Shown: positions 50,940-59,888, numbered from the stretch's first letter. The stretch is DNA of 64,000 nt from Halieaceae bacterium UBA5044 (GCA_002416125.1 DIBU01000013.1:361899-425898), one strand, 5' to 3'. The notes: generated from the letters alone by a model not told the origin. A program made the numbers and translations.

Positions 50940-51626
50940 ATGGGCATTTTTTCGCGGATGAGCGACATCATTAACTCCAACCTCAACGCCTTGCTGGACC
51001 AGGCCGAAGACCCGCAGAAGATGATTCGCCTGATCATCCAGGAAATGGAAGATACACTGGTGGAGGTGCGCAGCTCCTCGGCCCGCGTGCTCGCAGACCG
51101 CAAGGCCGCTGCGCGTCGCCTGCAGCAGGTACAGGCCGAGGCAGAGAGCTGGGAGCAGAAAGCCAGGCTGGCAGTGAACAAGGGGCGCGAAGACCTCGCT
51201 CGGGCTGCGTTGCAGGAAAAGCACGCCATTGAGGATGAAGTCGCGGTGGTGGAAGCCGAGTTGCAGGCGGCAGACGAGCACATAGCCCAGCTCAGCACCG
51301 AGATTGGTCAGCTGCAGCAGAAGCTCTCGGACGCCAAGTCACGCCAGCAGGCACTGTTGATGCGCAGCAAGACCGTCGAATCGCGGATCAAGGTGAAGCG
51401 CCAGATGCACCGTGAGGCACTGGATACCGCCTTTCAGCGGTTCGAGCATTTCGAACGGCGCATCGACAACCTCGAAAGCCAGCTGGAACTGCTCGATGTG
51501 GGGCGCGACGTTGCACCGGACCTCGCCGCCGAAATCGAATCCCTGGAAGAGGACGAGCGCATCAGCAACGAGTTGCAGCGACTGAAGGCCGAGATGCAGG
51601 GCAGCGCAGAGAACAAGGCCCAGTAG
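50940..51626 (+). CDS. pspA: Phage shock protein A
   Basis: A 228-residue peripheral membrane protein of the PspA/IM30 (ESCRT-III-like) family. It binds damaged inner membrane and also inhibits PspF. Seen: the amphipathic N-terminal helix MGIFSRMSDIINSNLNALLD, then long coiled-coil helices (EAESWEQKARLAVNKGREDL; ALDTAFQRFEHFERRIDNLE), and an acidic end. Length and motif order match E. coli PspA (222). First gene of pspABC, behind a sigma-54 promoter. Confidence 0.96.
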   Translation: MGIFSRMSDIINSNLNALLDQAEDPQKMIRLIIQEMEDTLVEVRSSSARVLADRKAAARRLQQVQAEAESWEQKARLAVNKGREDLARAALQEKHAIEDEVAVVEAELQAADEHIAQLSTEIGQLQQKLSDAKSRQQALLMRSKTVESRIKVKRQMHREALDTAFQRFEHFERRIDNLESQLELLDVGRDVAPDLAAEIESLEEDERISNELQRLKAEMQGSAENKAQ

Positions 51627-51688
51627 GGCCTGCTATGATCGAGCTGTCGGCTTAGCCGGGTTCCCCACTCCGTCCGAGGATACCGTCC

Positions 51689-51958
51689 ATGCAATTCTGG
51701 CAATTCATGTTTGTGCCAACCATCCTGTTTCTGGTCATCGTGGCTCCGATCTGGATCACCATGCATTACCGCAGCGTCAACCGCTCATCCCAGAGCCTGA
51801 GTGCGGCAGATCGGCAGGATCTTGAAGACCTTCTGGCCACGGTGGATCGACTCACAGAGCGTATCGGCGCCCTGGAAACGATCCTCGATGCCGACCACAG
51901 CACATGGCGCAAGCCGTCGGAGCGCGCGCCGCGCAATGAGGAGTACAACGATGAGTAA
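51689..51958 (+). CDS. pspB: Phage shock protein B
   Basis: An 89-residue inner-membrane protein with one N-terminal helix (FMFVPTILFLVIVAPIWITM) and a cytoplasmic leucine-rich coiled coil (LEDLLATVDRLTERIGALET). It works with PspC to sense membrane stress and release PspA from PspF. A little longer than E. coli PspB (74). Its last 8 bases overlap the pspC start (ATGAGTAA). Confidence 0.94.
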   Translation: MQFWQFMFVPTILFLVIVAPIWITMHYRSVNRSSQSLSAADRQDLEDLLATVDRLTERIGALETILDADHSTWRKPSERAPRNEEYNDE

Positions 51959-52475
51959 CCATTACCAGCGCAATCGGGATCGCCACAGCCCTGACTGGCG
52001 CACGGCTGAGCGGGGTTTTCGCCAGCGTCGTGACGCGGGATGGGGTATGAATCTGTATCGCAGCACCCGCAGCCGACGCATTGCCGGTGTCTGCGCTGGC
52101 CTGGCAGATCACTTTGATATCGCCCACTGGGTGGTGCGTTTGCTCTGGGTTGCCGCCGTGCTGTTTACCGGCACGCTGGCCCTCTGGGCCTACCTTGGCG
52201 CATGGCTGTTGCTGGCGCCGAGGCCGCAGGAGCAGAGCAGGGCGGGCGCGGTGTCGGACGGGCCTGCGGGTGGCCCGTCCGGCGTGGCGATGGAATACGA
52301 CGAGCGCCACCACCACTATCGGCCGCGCAAAGTGTTCCGCTACAGCGAGCCGGGGCCGGTGCGTCTGCGCCGCGCCCGGGAGCGCCTGGACGCCGCCCTG
52401 CGCCGTGTGGAAGCCATGGAAAGTTACGTGACGTCCCGTCAGTTTGAACTGGATCGGGAGATTTCGCGACTGTAG
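51951..52475 (+). CDS. pspC: Phage shock protein C
   Basis: A 174-residue inner-membrane protein. Seen: an N-terminal basic tail, the PspC domain NLYRSTRSRRIAGVCAGLAD with HFDIAHWVVRLLWVAAVLFT, a second helix (LALWAYLGAWLLLA), and a C-terminal coiled coil (RARERLDAALRRVEAMESYV). Longer than E. coli PspC (119) because of its N- and C-terminal extensions. The ATG at 51951 overlaps the end of pspB. Partner of PspB in stress sensing. Confidence 0.94.
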   Translation: MSNHYQRNRDRHSPDWRTAERGFRQRRDAGWGMNLYRSTRSRRIAGVCAGLADHFDIAHWVVRLLWVAAVLFTGTLALWAYLGAWLLLAPRPQEQSRAGAVSDGPAGGPSGVAMEYDERHHHYRPRKVFRYSEPGPVRLRRARERLDAALRRVEAMESYVTSRQFELDREISRL

Positions 52476-52579
52476 CCGTTTCCCTGCGGGGCTTCCCCCC
52501 GGCCGTTGCGATACGCTATGCTCGGGCGTATTCTTTTTACGCAAGCTGCCCCGGTGGTGGGCATTGCGAGGGGTAAAGC

Positions 52580-53383
52580 ATGACGGCGATGGAAACCTTT
52601 GACAGCAGCGCGCCCGCGGTACGGGAGCCTGTTGTACCACCGCCCCATGCGCTGCTCGCGCTCACCGAAGCGCACCGCGCGGTGGTGGAGGTGGTCACGC
52701 TGGGGCTGAGTCGCCGGCTGCTGGAGCGCGCGCCACGCGGCGATGGGCACCCGGTGATGGTCCTGCCCGGTTTTCTCGGCGCCGACGGCTACAACGCCGG
52801 CTTTCGTCGCTACCTGACCCGCCTTGGCTATGCAGTCCACGGCTGGGGCCTCGGCCGCAACCTGGGTCCCCGTGAAGGGGTGCTGGAAAGCCTGGAAGCG
52901 CGGATAACGTTTCTTTCCGAGCGCTATGAGGGCCCTATATCCCTGGTAGGGCACAGCCTCGGTGGTATTTTTGCCCGGGAACTGGCGCGTGCCTTCCCTG
53001 AACGGGTGAGGCAGGTCATCTCACTGGGCAGCCCGTTTGGTGAAGGCCGGATGGTTGCGTCCTATCCCGCCCGCCTGTTTACGGCACTCAATCCGCCGGA
53101 GGAGCTGCCGATTGACCAGAACATCCTGCATGTGGCGCCGCCGGTGCCGACCACTGCAATTTATAGCCGCGGGGACGGTGTGGTGAACTGGCAGACCACG
53201 CTGCAGCGCGCCGGTCATGCGCGCACCCAGAATATTGAAGTGCGCGGCAGCCATTGTGGCATGACCTTCAACCCGACCATCTGGTACCTGGTTGCCGATC
53301 GCCTGTCACAGCCTGTAGACGGCTGGAAGCCTTTCGAGCGACGCAGCTGGTCGAGCCTGCTGTATCCCGCCGCCGGGCAGTGA
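52580..53383 (+). CDS. Alpha/beta hydrolase, esterase/lipase-like
   Basis: A 267-residue alpha/beta-fold hydrolase. Seen: HPVMVLPGFLGADGYNAGFR for the oxyanion side, LVGHSLGGIFARELAR with the nucleophile elbow GHSLG, and RGSHCGMTFNP with the likely catalytic His. No signal peptide. It lies about 100 bases after pspC and is convergent with fghA. Natural substrate unknown; short-chain ester or triacylglycerol is likely. Confidence 0.83.
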   Translation: MTAMETFDSSAPAVREPVVPPPHALLALTEAHRAVVEVVTLGLSRRLLERAPRGDGHPVMVLPGFLGADGYNAGFRRYLTRLGYAVHGWGLGRNLGPREGVLESLEARITFLSERYEGPISLVGHSLGGIFARELARAFPERVRQVISLGSPFGEGRMVASYPARLFTALNPPEELPIDQNILHVAPPVPTTAIYSRGDGVVNWQTTLQRAGHARTQNIEVRGSHCGMTFNPTIWYLVADRLSQPVDGWKPFERRSWSSLLYPAAGQ

Positions 53384-53390
53384 AACGGCG

Positions 53391-54239
53391 CTAAGCCGTC
53401 TCCAGCGCCGCGGCGTGGAAGGCGATATGCTCGCCGATAAACGAGGCGATGAAATAGTAGCTGTGGTCGTAACCCGGCTGCAGGCGGATGGTTGCCGGGA
53501 AGCCCGTGTCCGCGCAGGCTTGCTGCAGGAGAGGCGTTTTCAGCTGGGACGCCAGGAAACTGTCCGCGTCGCCCTGGTCGATCAGCATGGGTAGCTGCGG
53601 CGCTCCGCCGCAAATCAGCGCACAGCTGTCGTAGGCCAGCCAGGTGCTGCGGTCCGTACCCAGGTAGTGACCAAAGGCCTTTTCTCCCCAGGGGCACTGG
53701 GTCGGCGCCACGATTGGGGCAAATGCAGACACCGCAGCAAAGCGCCCCGGGTTGCGCAGGGCCATCACCAGTGCGCCATGTCCCCCCATGGAATGGCCGG
53801 CGATCGACCAGCGATCCGCCGCCAGCGGAAACTGGCTGTTCACCAGCTCGGGCAGCTCCACGGCGACGTAATCGTACATCCGGTAGTGCTGTTGCCAGGG
53901 CGCTTGCGTGGCGTTGACATAAAATCCGGCGCCGAGGCCGAAATCCCAGGCACCCTCCGGGTCATCCGGCACGCCCTCGCCGCGCGGGCTGGTATCGGGG
54001 CAGACGATGGCCAGGCCGTGCTCCGCGGCGTAGCGCTGGGCCCCGGCTTTCTGGGTGAAATTTTCGTCTGTGCAGGTAAGCCCCGATAACCAGTAGAGCA
54101 CCGGTACCGGGTGCTGCTCGGCCTGTGGTGGCAGGAAAACAGCCCCCTGCATCGTGCAGGCAAGCGTTTCCGACAGGTGCTCGAAACGCAGCTGGCGACC
54201 TCCAAAAACACGGTGCTCTGCAATGATATTCATCGTCAT
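53391..54239 (-). CDS. fghA: S-formylglutathione hydrolase
   Basis: A 282-residue esterase that splits S-formylglutathione into formate and glutathione in formaldehyde detoxification. Seen: VFLPPQAEQHPVPVLYWLSG, LTCTDENFTQKAG, SIAGHSMGGHGALVMALRNP with the nucleophile elbow GHSMGG, and a C-terminal PGYDHSYYFIASFIGEH with the catalytic His. Start is the ATG at 54239 or the second ATG 6 bases later. It follows the class III alcohol dehydrogenase gene after 9 bases, the usual pair. Confidence 0.96.
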   Translation of the reverse strand: MTMNIIAEHRVFGGRQLRFEHLSETLACTMQGAVFLPPQAEQHPVPVLYWLSGLTCTDENFTQKAGAQRYAAEHGLAIVCPDTSPRGEGVPDDPEGAWDFGLGAGFYVNATQAPWQQHYRMYDYVAVELPELVNSQFPLAADRWSIAGHSMGGHGALVMALRNPGRFAAVSAFAPIVAPTQCPWGEKAFGHYLGTDRSTWLAYDSCALICGGAPQLPMLIDQGDADSFLASQLKTPLLQQACADTGFPATIRLQPGYDHSYYFIASFIGEHIAFHAAALETA

Positions 54240-54248
54240 ACCCGGCCC

Positions 54249-55355
54249 TCAGTACACGACAACCGAGCGGATACTGTGTCCGCCATGCATGAGGTCAAAG
54301 CCGCGGTTGATGTCATCCAGGGGCATGGTATGGGTGATCAGATCGTCGATATTGATCTTGCCGTCCATGTACCAGTCGACAATCTGTGGCACATCGGTCC
54401 GGCCGCGCGCGCCGCCGAAGGCCACGCCGTGCCAGGAGCGGCCGGTCACCAGCTGGAATGGCCGCGTGGCGATCTCCTTGCCGGCGCCGGCGACGCCGAT
54501 GATGTACGACTCCCCCCAGCCCTTGTGGCAGCATTCAAGGGCCTGCCGCATGACGTCGACATTACCGATACATTCAAAGCTGTAGTCGGCCCCGCCACCG
54601 GTGAGCTCGAGAATCGCCTCCACCACATTGGCAACCTGTGTGGGGTTGATAAAGTCGGTCATGCCAAACTTGCGTCCCAGCGCTTCCCGCTCGGGGTTCA
54701 GGTCCACGCCGATGATGCGATTGGCGCCTACCATACGCGCGCCCTGCAGCACGTTCAGGCCAATGCCGCCGAGGCCAAACACCACCACATTGCTGCCCGG
54801 TTCAACTTTTGCCCGGTAGACCACTGCGCCCACGCCAGTGGTTACCCCGCAGCCGATGTAGCAGATCTTGTCGAAGGGCGCATCTTCGCGCACCTTGGCT
54901 ACCGCGATCTCGGGCATGACGCTGAAATTCGAGAAGGTCGAGCAGCCCATGTAGTGCAGCAGGGGTTTGCCGTCCAGGGAAAAGCGGCTGCGCCCATCGG
55001 GCATGACACCGCGCCCCTGTGTTTCCCGAATGGCCTGGCACAGGTTGGTTTTCGGGTGCAGGCAGAAATTGCACTCCCGACACTCCGGGGTGTACAGCGG
55101 AATGACGTGATCGCCGGGTTTCACCGATTTCACGCCGGCGCCGACTTCGCGCACGATGCCGGCACCCTCGTGCCCGAGAATCGCAGGGAACGCGCCCTCG
55201 GGGTCGTCCCCCGAAAGCGTGAATGCATCGGTGTGGCATATGCCTGTAGCCATCATTTCCACCAGGACTTCGCCCGGCTGGGGGCCCTCGAGGTCGACTT
55301 CGACCACTTCCAGCGGCTGGCCGGCAGCAAAGGCAACGGCGGCTCGTGTTTTCAT
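54249..55355 (-). CDS. adhC: S-(hydroxymethyl)glutathione dehydrogenase (class III ADH)
   Basis: A 368-residue zinc-dependent, NAD-linked dehydrogenase that oxidises S-hydroxymethylglutathione, the adduct of formaldehyde and glutathione. Seen: ATGICHTDAFTLSG and GHEGAGIVREVG (catalytic zinc), CRECNFCLHPKTNLC (structural zinc cysteines), GCGVTTGVGAV, VFGLGGIGLNVLQGARM (NAD fold). The ATG at 55355 gives the family start MKTRAAVAF. Operon with fghA. The three GFA-family proteins at 23.7-26.5 kb may also touch formaldehyde-glutathione chemistry. Confidence 0.96.
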   Translation of the reverse strand: MKTRAAVAFAAGQPLEVVEVDLEGPQPGEVLVEMMATGICHTDAFTLSGDDPEGAFPAILGHEGAGIVREVGAGVKSVKPGDHVIPLYTPECRECNFCLHPKTNLCQAIRETQGRGVMPDGRSRFSLDGKPLLHYMGCSTFSNFSVMPEIAVAKVREDAPFDKICYIGCGVTTGVGAVVYRAKVEPGSNVVVFGLGGIGLNVLQGARMVGANRIIGVDLNPEREALGRKFGMTDFINPTQVANVVEAILELTGGGADYSFECIGNVDVMRQALECCHKGWGESYIIGVAGAGKEIATRPFQLVTGRSWHGVAFGGARGRTDVPQIVDWYMDGKINIDDLITHTMPLDDINRGFDLMHGGHSIRSVVVY

Positions 55356-55492
55356 TGGTAACTCCCGGTCAAGGCAACAGTCTGGCATGGTAAGTCGCGG
55401 TGTCGGGCGGGACAAGCGTGCGGTTTTACATTAGGCTGGCGCCAGCACGGGGCAGGTGGCCTGAAGCGACAGTCCGGGGGACGCTGAACGAC

Positions 55493-56317
55493 ATGCAGGA
55501 GAGGTTGGAATCCTTTGGTGGGGCGGGGTCGAAGCTGGTCTTCGCCCATGCCAACGGCTATCCCCCCGGCAGTTACAGGCGCCTGCTGGCACCGCTCGCC
55601 GAACACTTCAGCGTCAGCGGCTATCGCCATCGGCCGCTGTGGTCGCGGGAACCGGCGCCGGCGCGCGCCAACTGGCGCCAGTTTGCCGATGACCTGATTG
55701 CCACGCTGGAACACAGTGACGGCGAGCCGGTCTGGATAATGGGGCACTCGCTGGGCGGGGTTGTGGCCATGCTGGCAGCCTGCAAGCGCCCGGAACTGTT
55801 CCGTGGCCTGGTGTTGCTCGACCCGGTGTTCATGCCGATGCGCCTGGCGTTGGGCCTCAACCTTACGCCGCGCAGCCGTCTGGCCAGGATTCCGATGGTG
55901 CGCCGCGCTCTGCGGCGACCGGGCCGGTTTTCCAGTGTGCAGCAGGCCTACGCGTTCCATCGCGATAAGCGTGCCTACAGCGGAATTTCGGATGACGTTC
56001 TCTGGGATTACATCCGTGCCGGTGTGCGCGCCACGGCGGACGGCGATTGGGAACTGGCCTACTCCGGTGCCTGGGAGGCCGCTGTGTATTCCTCGCTGCC
56101 GCTGGTGTGGCCGCGCCTGTGGAAACTGCGCCTGCCCACCCTGGGTCTGCGCGGCGAGCACTCGGACATCCTTTCCGCCGCCGGGCTGCGACGCTGGGCG
56201 GCACTGCAGCCGGCTGCGGAACTGGATACCCTGCCCGGTGGGCACCTGTTTCCGCTGGAACACCCGGATGCCACGGCCCGGCGCGTGCTGGATTTTCTTG
56301 CGCGGCAGCCGGCCTGA
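55493..56317 (+). CDS. Alpha/beta hydrolase
   Basis: A 274-residue cytosolic alpha/beta hydrolase. Seen: KLVFAHANGYPPGSYRRLL (HxxG-like HANG oxyanion region), IMGHSLGGVVAMLAA with the nucleophile elbow GHSLGG, GLVLLDPVFMPMR, and a C-terminal LDTLPGGHLFPLEHPD with the catalytic His. The ATG at 55493 is preceded by no strong ribosome-binding site. The stop codon overlaps the start of the SpmA/SpmB-like gene (TGATG), so they are translated together. Substrate unknown. Confidence 0.86.
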   Translation: MQERLESFGGAGSKLVFAHANGYPPGSYRRLLAPLAEHFSVSGYRHRPLWSREPAPARANWRQFADDLIATLEHSDGEPVWIMGHSLGGVVAMLAACKRPELFRGLVLLDPVFMPMRLALGLNLTPRSRLARIPMVRRALRRPGRFSSVQQAYAFHRDKRAYSGISDDVLWDYIRAGVRATADGDWELAYSGAWEAAVYSSLPLVWPRLWKLRLPTLGLRGEHSDILSAAGLRRWAALQPAAELDTLPGGHLFPLEHPDATARRVLDFLARQPA

Positions 56318-57546
56318 TGCTGCACCGTATCTGGCTCGGGTTCTTCCTGCTGGCATTTGTTGCCGCGCTGGTGCAATGGCTGCTGGCCGGCGATGCGGCG
56401 GTCTTTCAGCGGATGGTCAGCAGCCTGTTCGACATGGCAGCGCTGGCCGTGGAGCTGGCTATTGGACTCATCGGGCTGATGGCCTTCTGGCTGGGCGTGG
56501 TCGCCGTCGGTGAAGCGTCGGGCCTTGTTGATCGGCTGGCGCGACTGCTGTCGCCGTTATTTACCCGGCTGATGCCCGACGTCCCGCGTGGGCACCCGGC
56601 GATCTCCTCCATGACCCTCAACCTGTCGGCCAATATTCTCGGGCTGGACAACGCCGCCACGCCCCTCGGTATCAAGGCAATGAAGGATCTGCAGACCCTG
56701 AACCCGCGCCCGGAGGTTGCCACCAATGCGCAGATCCTGTTTCTGGTGCTGAACACTTCGTCGGTGACGCTGTTTCCGGTGACGATATTGCTGTACCGCG
56801 CCCAGATGGGTGCGGAGGACCCGGCAGCCGTGTTCATTCCCATTCTCATCGCGACCAGCTGTTCGACCCTGGCAGGCCTGCTGGTGACTGCCTGGGTGCA
56901 GCGTATCCGCCTGCGCGACACGGTTGTACTGGGCTTCCTCGGCGGTGCCTTTGCCCTGTTGCTGGCGCTGGTGGGCTGGTTCTCCACGCTCGGTGCCGAT
57001 GCCCTGCAGCGGCAGTCCAGCCTGATCAGTAATCTGCTGATCGTGAGCCTGATCATGCTGTTTCTGGTCGTTGCGCACCGGCGCGCGGTGAATGTCTACG
57101 ACACCTTTATCGAAGGCGCCAAACAGGGGTTTGAGACGGCCATCGGCATCATTCCCTATTTGCTGGCGATGCTGGTGGCGATCGGTGTATTCCGCGCCAG
57201 CGGGGCGCTGGACCTGGTGTTGGGCCTGCTGCGCGGCGGTGTGCAGTTTCTCGGCTTTGACACCCTGTGGGTGGACGCCATGCCGACCGCCCTGATGAAA
57301 CCGCTGTCGGGTTCCGGCGCGCGGGCCATGATGATCGACACCATGAACACCTTTGGTGTCGATTCATTCCAGGGGCGCCTGGCGGCAACGATGCAGGGTT
57401 CCACGGAGACGACGTTCTACACGCTGGCGGTGTACTTTGGTGCGGTGGGCATCCGCCGCGCTCGCCACGCCCTCGGCTGTGGTCTTGCGGCGGATGCGGC
57501 CGGTATTGTGGCCGCTATCGTGGTCGCCTACTGGTTCTACACCTGA
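56317..57546 (+). CDS. SpmA/SpmB-like nucleoside recognition (Gate) domain protein
   Basis: A 409-residue inner-membrane protein with about ten helices. Its first half resembles spore maturation protein A (LMAFWLGVVAVGEASGLVDR and SANILGLDNAATPLGIKAMK) and its second half SpmB (GIIPYLLAMLVAIGVFRASG; MKPLSGSGARAMMID; STETTFYTLAVYFGAVG), the fused form common in Proteobacteria. Both halves carry a Gate/nucleoside-recognition domain. Function outside sporulation is unknown; transport of a small molecule is likely. Start overlaps the stop of the hydrolase gene. Confidence 0.87.
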   Translation: MLHRIWLGFFLLAFVAALVQWLLAGDAAVFQRMVSSLFDMAALAVELAIGLIGLMAFWLGVVAVGEASGLVDRLARLLSPLFTRLMPDVPRGHPAISSMTLNLSANILGLDNAATPLGIKAMKDLQTLNPRPEVATNAQILFLVLNTSSVTLFPVTILLYRAQMGAEDPAAVFIPILIATSCSTLAGLLVTAWVQRIRLRDTVVLGFLGGAFALLLALVGWFSTLGADALQRQSSLISNLLIVSLIMLFLVVAHRRAVNVYDTFIEGAKQGFETAIGIIPYLLAMLVAIGVFRASGALDLVLGLLRGGVQFLGFDTLWVDAMPTALMKPLSGSGARAMMIDTMNTFGVDSFQGRLAATMQGSTETTFYTLAVYFGAVGIRRARHALGCGLAADAAGIVAAIVVAYWFYT

Positions 57547-57550
57547 GTGC

Positions 57551-57568
57551 CCGTCACAAAAGTTTCAT
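57551..57568 (+). promoter_or_regulatory. Candidate Pho box before ppk
   Basis: ccgtcacaaaagtttcat matches the 18-base PhoB consensus CTGTCATAAAACTGTCAT at 14 positions, with the two 7-base halves in the right spacing. It is about 75 bases before the ppk start codon. A PhoB-regulated ppk is known from other Gammaproteobacteria. Confidence 0.45.
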
Positions 57569-57641
57569 CAAGCTTCGGCAGCAAGTGTCTTTACTGCGTC
57601 TGCGGGCGCGCTAGACTGGTCGTTTTTACTGAGGCTCAAAC

Positions 57642-59792
57642 ATGACGGACTCCCACAATTCCCTGCAGAGGCGGTTGGCGGATCTCGACGAGAGCCTGTT
57701 CATCCCCCGGGAAATCAGCTGGTTGTCCTTCAACGCGCGGGTGCTGCAGGAAGCCGCGGACGAGACCGTGCCGGTGATCGAGCGGCTGCGTTACCTCGGT
57801 ATTTTCTCCAACAATATGGACGAATTCTTTCGCGTTCGGGTGGCAGAGGTGCGACGCCTGATCACGGTTTCAGACGCCACCTCGAAGCAGCGTGCCAAGG
57901 ATCTGCTGGCGGCCATCCTCAAGCGCGTCGTGGAGCTGCAAAAGCAGTTTGAGAAAACCTACAACGCCGTGCTGCGTGACCTGCGTGCGCGGCAGATCTA
58001 CATGGTCAACGAACGCCAGCTCGACCCGGGCCAGGCCGCGTTTGTGCAGGCCTATTTCACCCGCACGGTATTACCCGAACTGGAGCCGATTCTGCTGCGT
58101 GATGGCCAGGCTATCCCCGCCCTGAATGACGAGTCCATCTACCTCGCGCTGGATATCCGCTCGGGTGAGGACTACAACTACGCGGTCGTGGAGGTCCCCA
58201 CGGACCGGCTCGACCGTTTCGTGCAGATACCCAAGCGCAAGGGACGGGCCGGCAAGGTGTTTATCGCCCTCGATAATGTGATTCGTTTCTGCCTGCCGCA
58301 GATGTTTCGTGGTGTGTTCCACATTGACGAAGCGGCGGCCTACTGCTTCAAGTTCTCGCGCGACGCGGAGCTGGAGATCGACCCGGGTATTACGGAAAGC
58401 CTCATCGACAAAATGGAGAGCAGCCTGAAGCAGCGACGCAAGGCGGAAGCGGTGCGCTTTGTCTACGACGCGGCCATGCCGCAGCGGCTACTGGACTATC
58501 TCTGTTCCCGTTTCGGCTTTGGCAAGTACGACAGCCTGATCCCGGGCGGCCGCTACCACAATTCCAAGGACTTCATGTCCTTCCCGAACGTGGGCCCAAA
58601 GTACCTGGAGTTCAGGCCCCTGCCGCCGATTCGCCTGCCGCGCCTGGATGAGCCCGGCAGCCTGTTTGACAACATTCGCGAGCAGGACGTGTTCCTGTAC
58701 TACCCCTACCATCCCTTCGATTACATTATCGACCTGCTCAAAACTGCGGCACTCGATCCCAATGTGTCGACAATCAAAATCTGCCTTTACCGGGTTGCCA
58801 AGGTGTCGCGCGTTATTGATGCGCTGGTCAATGCGGTGCAGAACGGCAAGCGCGTGCTCGCGGTGGTGGAGCTTGCGGCGCGGTTTGATGAAGCGGCCAA
58901 CATCAGCTGGGCCCAGCGTCTTACCGAAAACGGTATCGACGTGATCTTTGGCATTCCCGGCCTCAAGGTGCACAGTAAACTGTTGCTCATTGAACGCCGC
59001 GAAGAGGGCCAGATCCGCTATTACAGCCATATTGGCACCGGCAACTTCAACGAAAAGACCGCGCGCCTGTATACCGATTTCACATTGCTGACCTACGATC
59101 AGAATATTGGTCGCGATATCTACGATGTGTTTGATTTCCTGCAGTTCACCTACAAGCGGCCGCGCTACAGAACACTGCTGGTGTCTCCGCACAGCACGCG
59201 ACCGGGCCTGATGCACCTGGTAGAGCAGGAGATCGCCAACGCCCGTGCCGGTTACCGGGCGGAGATGACCCTGAAGTGCAACAATCTGGTGGACAACCAG
59301 CTGGTGATGAAGCTCTACGAGGCCTCCGATGCGGGTGTCAAGATCAGGCTGATCATTCGCGGCATGTGCTCGCTGCTGCCCGGCGTGCGGGGGATCTCGG
59401 AAAATATCGAAGCCATCAGCATCGTCGACCGTTTTCTTGAGCACCCCCGGGCTTACGTGTTTTACAACCGGGGCAATCCGCGTTACCTGCTGGGTTCCGC
59501 TGACCTGATGACGCGCAATCTCGACTACCGGGTTGAGGTGCTGTGCCCGATCCGCGACCGGGCCGCACAGCGGGTTTTGCAGGATATCCTCGATCAGCAG
59601 TGGCACGATAACGTCAAGGCCCGCATCATCGACCAACATCAGGTGAACGAATACGTACCCCGGCGCGCCAAGGCGGCGATGATCCGCTCCCAGGAATCGA
59701 TTCACCGCTACCTTTCCAGCGGTAAATTGCCCCGCTATCCGAAGACCCCTGCGGCGGTCAGTAAACCGCAGCGCCGGCGCAAGCGGCACTAG
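57642..59792 (+). CDS. ppk: Polyphosphate kinase 1
   Basis: A 716-residue enzyme that makes inorganic polyphosphate from ATP. Seen: the N-terminal FIPREISWLSFNARVLQEA block, SNNMDEFFRVRVAEVRRL, DVFLYYPYHPFDYIIDLL, VKICLYRVAK-like TIKICLYRVAKVSRVIDALV, then the active-site regions KVHSKLLLIERREEG (first catalytic His) and YSHIGTGNFNEKTARLYTDF (second), and RGMCSLLPGVRGISENIEAIS. The length fits PPK1 (about 690). No ppx gene is adjacent. A candidate Pho box lies in the leader. Confidence 0.97.
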   Translation: MTDSHNSLQRRLADLDESLFIPREISWLSFNARVLQEAADETVPVIERLRYLGIFSNNMDEFFRVRVAEVRRLITVSDATSKQRAKDLLAAILKRVVELQKQFEKTYNAVLRDLRARQIYMVNERQLDPGQAAFVQAYFTRTVLPELEPILLRDGQAIPALNDESIYLALDIRSGEDYNYAVVEVPTDRLDRFVQIPKRKGRAGKVFIALDNVIRFCLPQMFRGVFHIDEAAAYCFKFSRDAELEIDPGITESLIDKMESSLKQRRKAEAVRFVYDAAMPQRLLDYLCSRFGFGKYDSLIPGGRYHNSKDFMSFPNVGPKYLEFRPLPPIRLPRLDEPGSLFDNIREQDVFLYYPYHPFDYIIDLLKTAALDPNVSTIKICLYRVAKVSRVIDALVNAVQNGKRVLAVVELAARFDEAANISWAQRLTENGIDVIFGIPGLKVHSKLLLIERREEGQIRYYSHIGTGNFNEKTARLYTDFTLLTYDQNIGRDIYDVFDFLQFTYKRPRYRTLLVSPHSTRPGLMHLVEQEIANARAGYRAEMTLKCNNLVDNQLVMKLYEASDAGVKIRLIIRGMCSLLPGVRGISENIEAISIVDRFLEHPRAYVFYNRGNPRYLLGSADLMTRNLDYRVEVLCPIRDRAAQRVLQDILDQQWHDNVKARIIDQHQVNEYVPRRAKAAMIRSQESIHRYLSSGKLPRYPKTPAAVSKPQRRRKRH

Positions 59793-59824
59793 CTGCGCCG
59801 ACGCTGCAAACAATCTTCGCTCTG

Positions 59825-59840
59825 TTAAGTTTTCTCTAAG
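59825..59840 (+). promoter_or_regulatory. Direct repeat resembling an OmpR/QseB-type regulator box
   Basis: ttaag (59825-59829) and ctaag (59836-59840) are spaced 11 bases from start to start, one helical turn, as in boxes of OmpR-family regulators such as PmrA and QseB. It lies about 50 bases before the first gene of the operon that ends in an OmpR-family response regulator. Confidence 0.45.
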
Positions 59841-59843
59841 TTT

Positions 59844-59885
59844 CGTACCTCACACTGTCTCCCAATGAGTCCATTGTGAGGTACG
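59844..59885. promoter_or_regulatory. Perfect 11-bp inverted repeat before the hemolysin-family operon
   Basis: cgtacctcaca (59844-59854) and tgtgaggtacg (59875-59885) pair perfectly around a 20-nt spacer. The right arm ends 3 bases before the GTG start at 59889, so an RNA hairpin would enclose the ribosome-binding region, or the arms may be an operator. Confidence 0.7.
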
Positions 59886-59888
59886 ACA

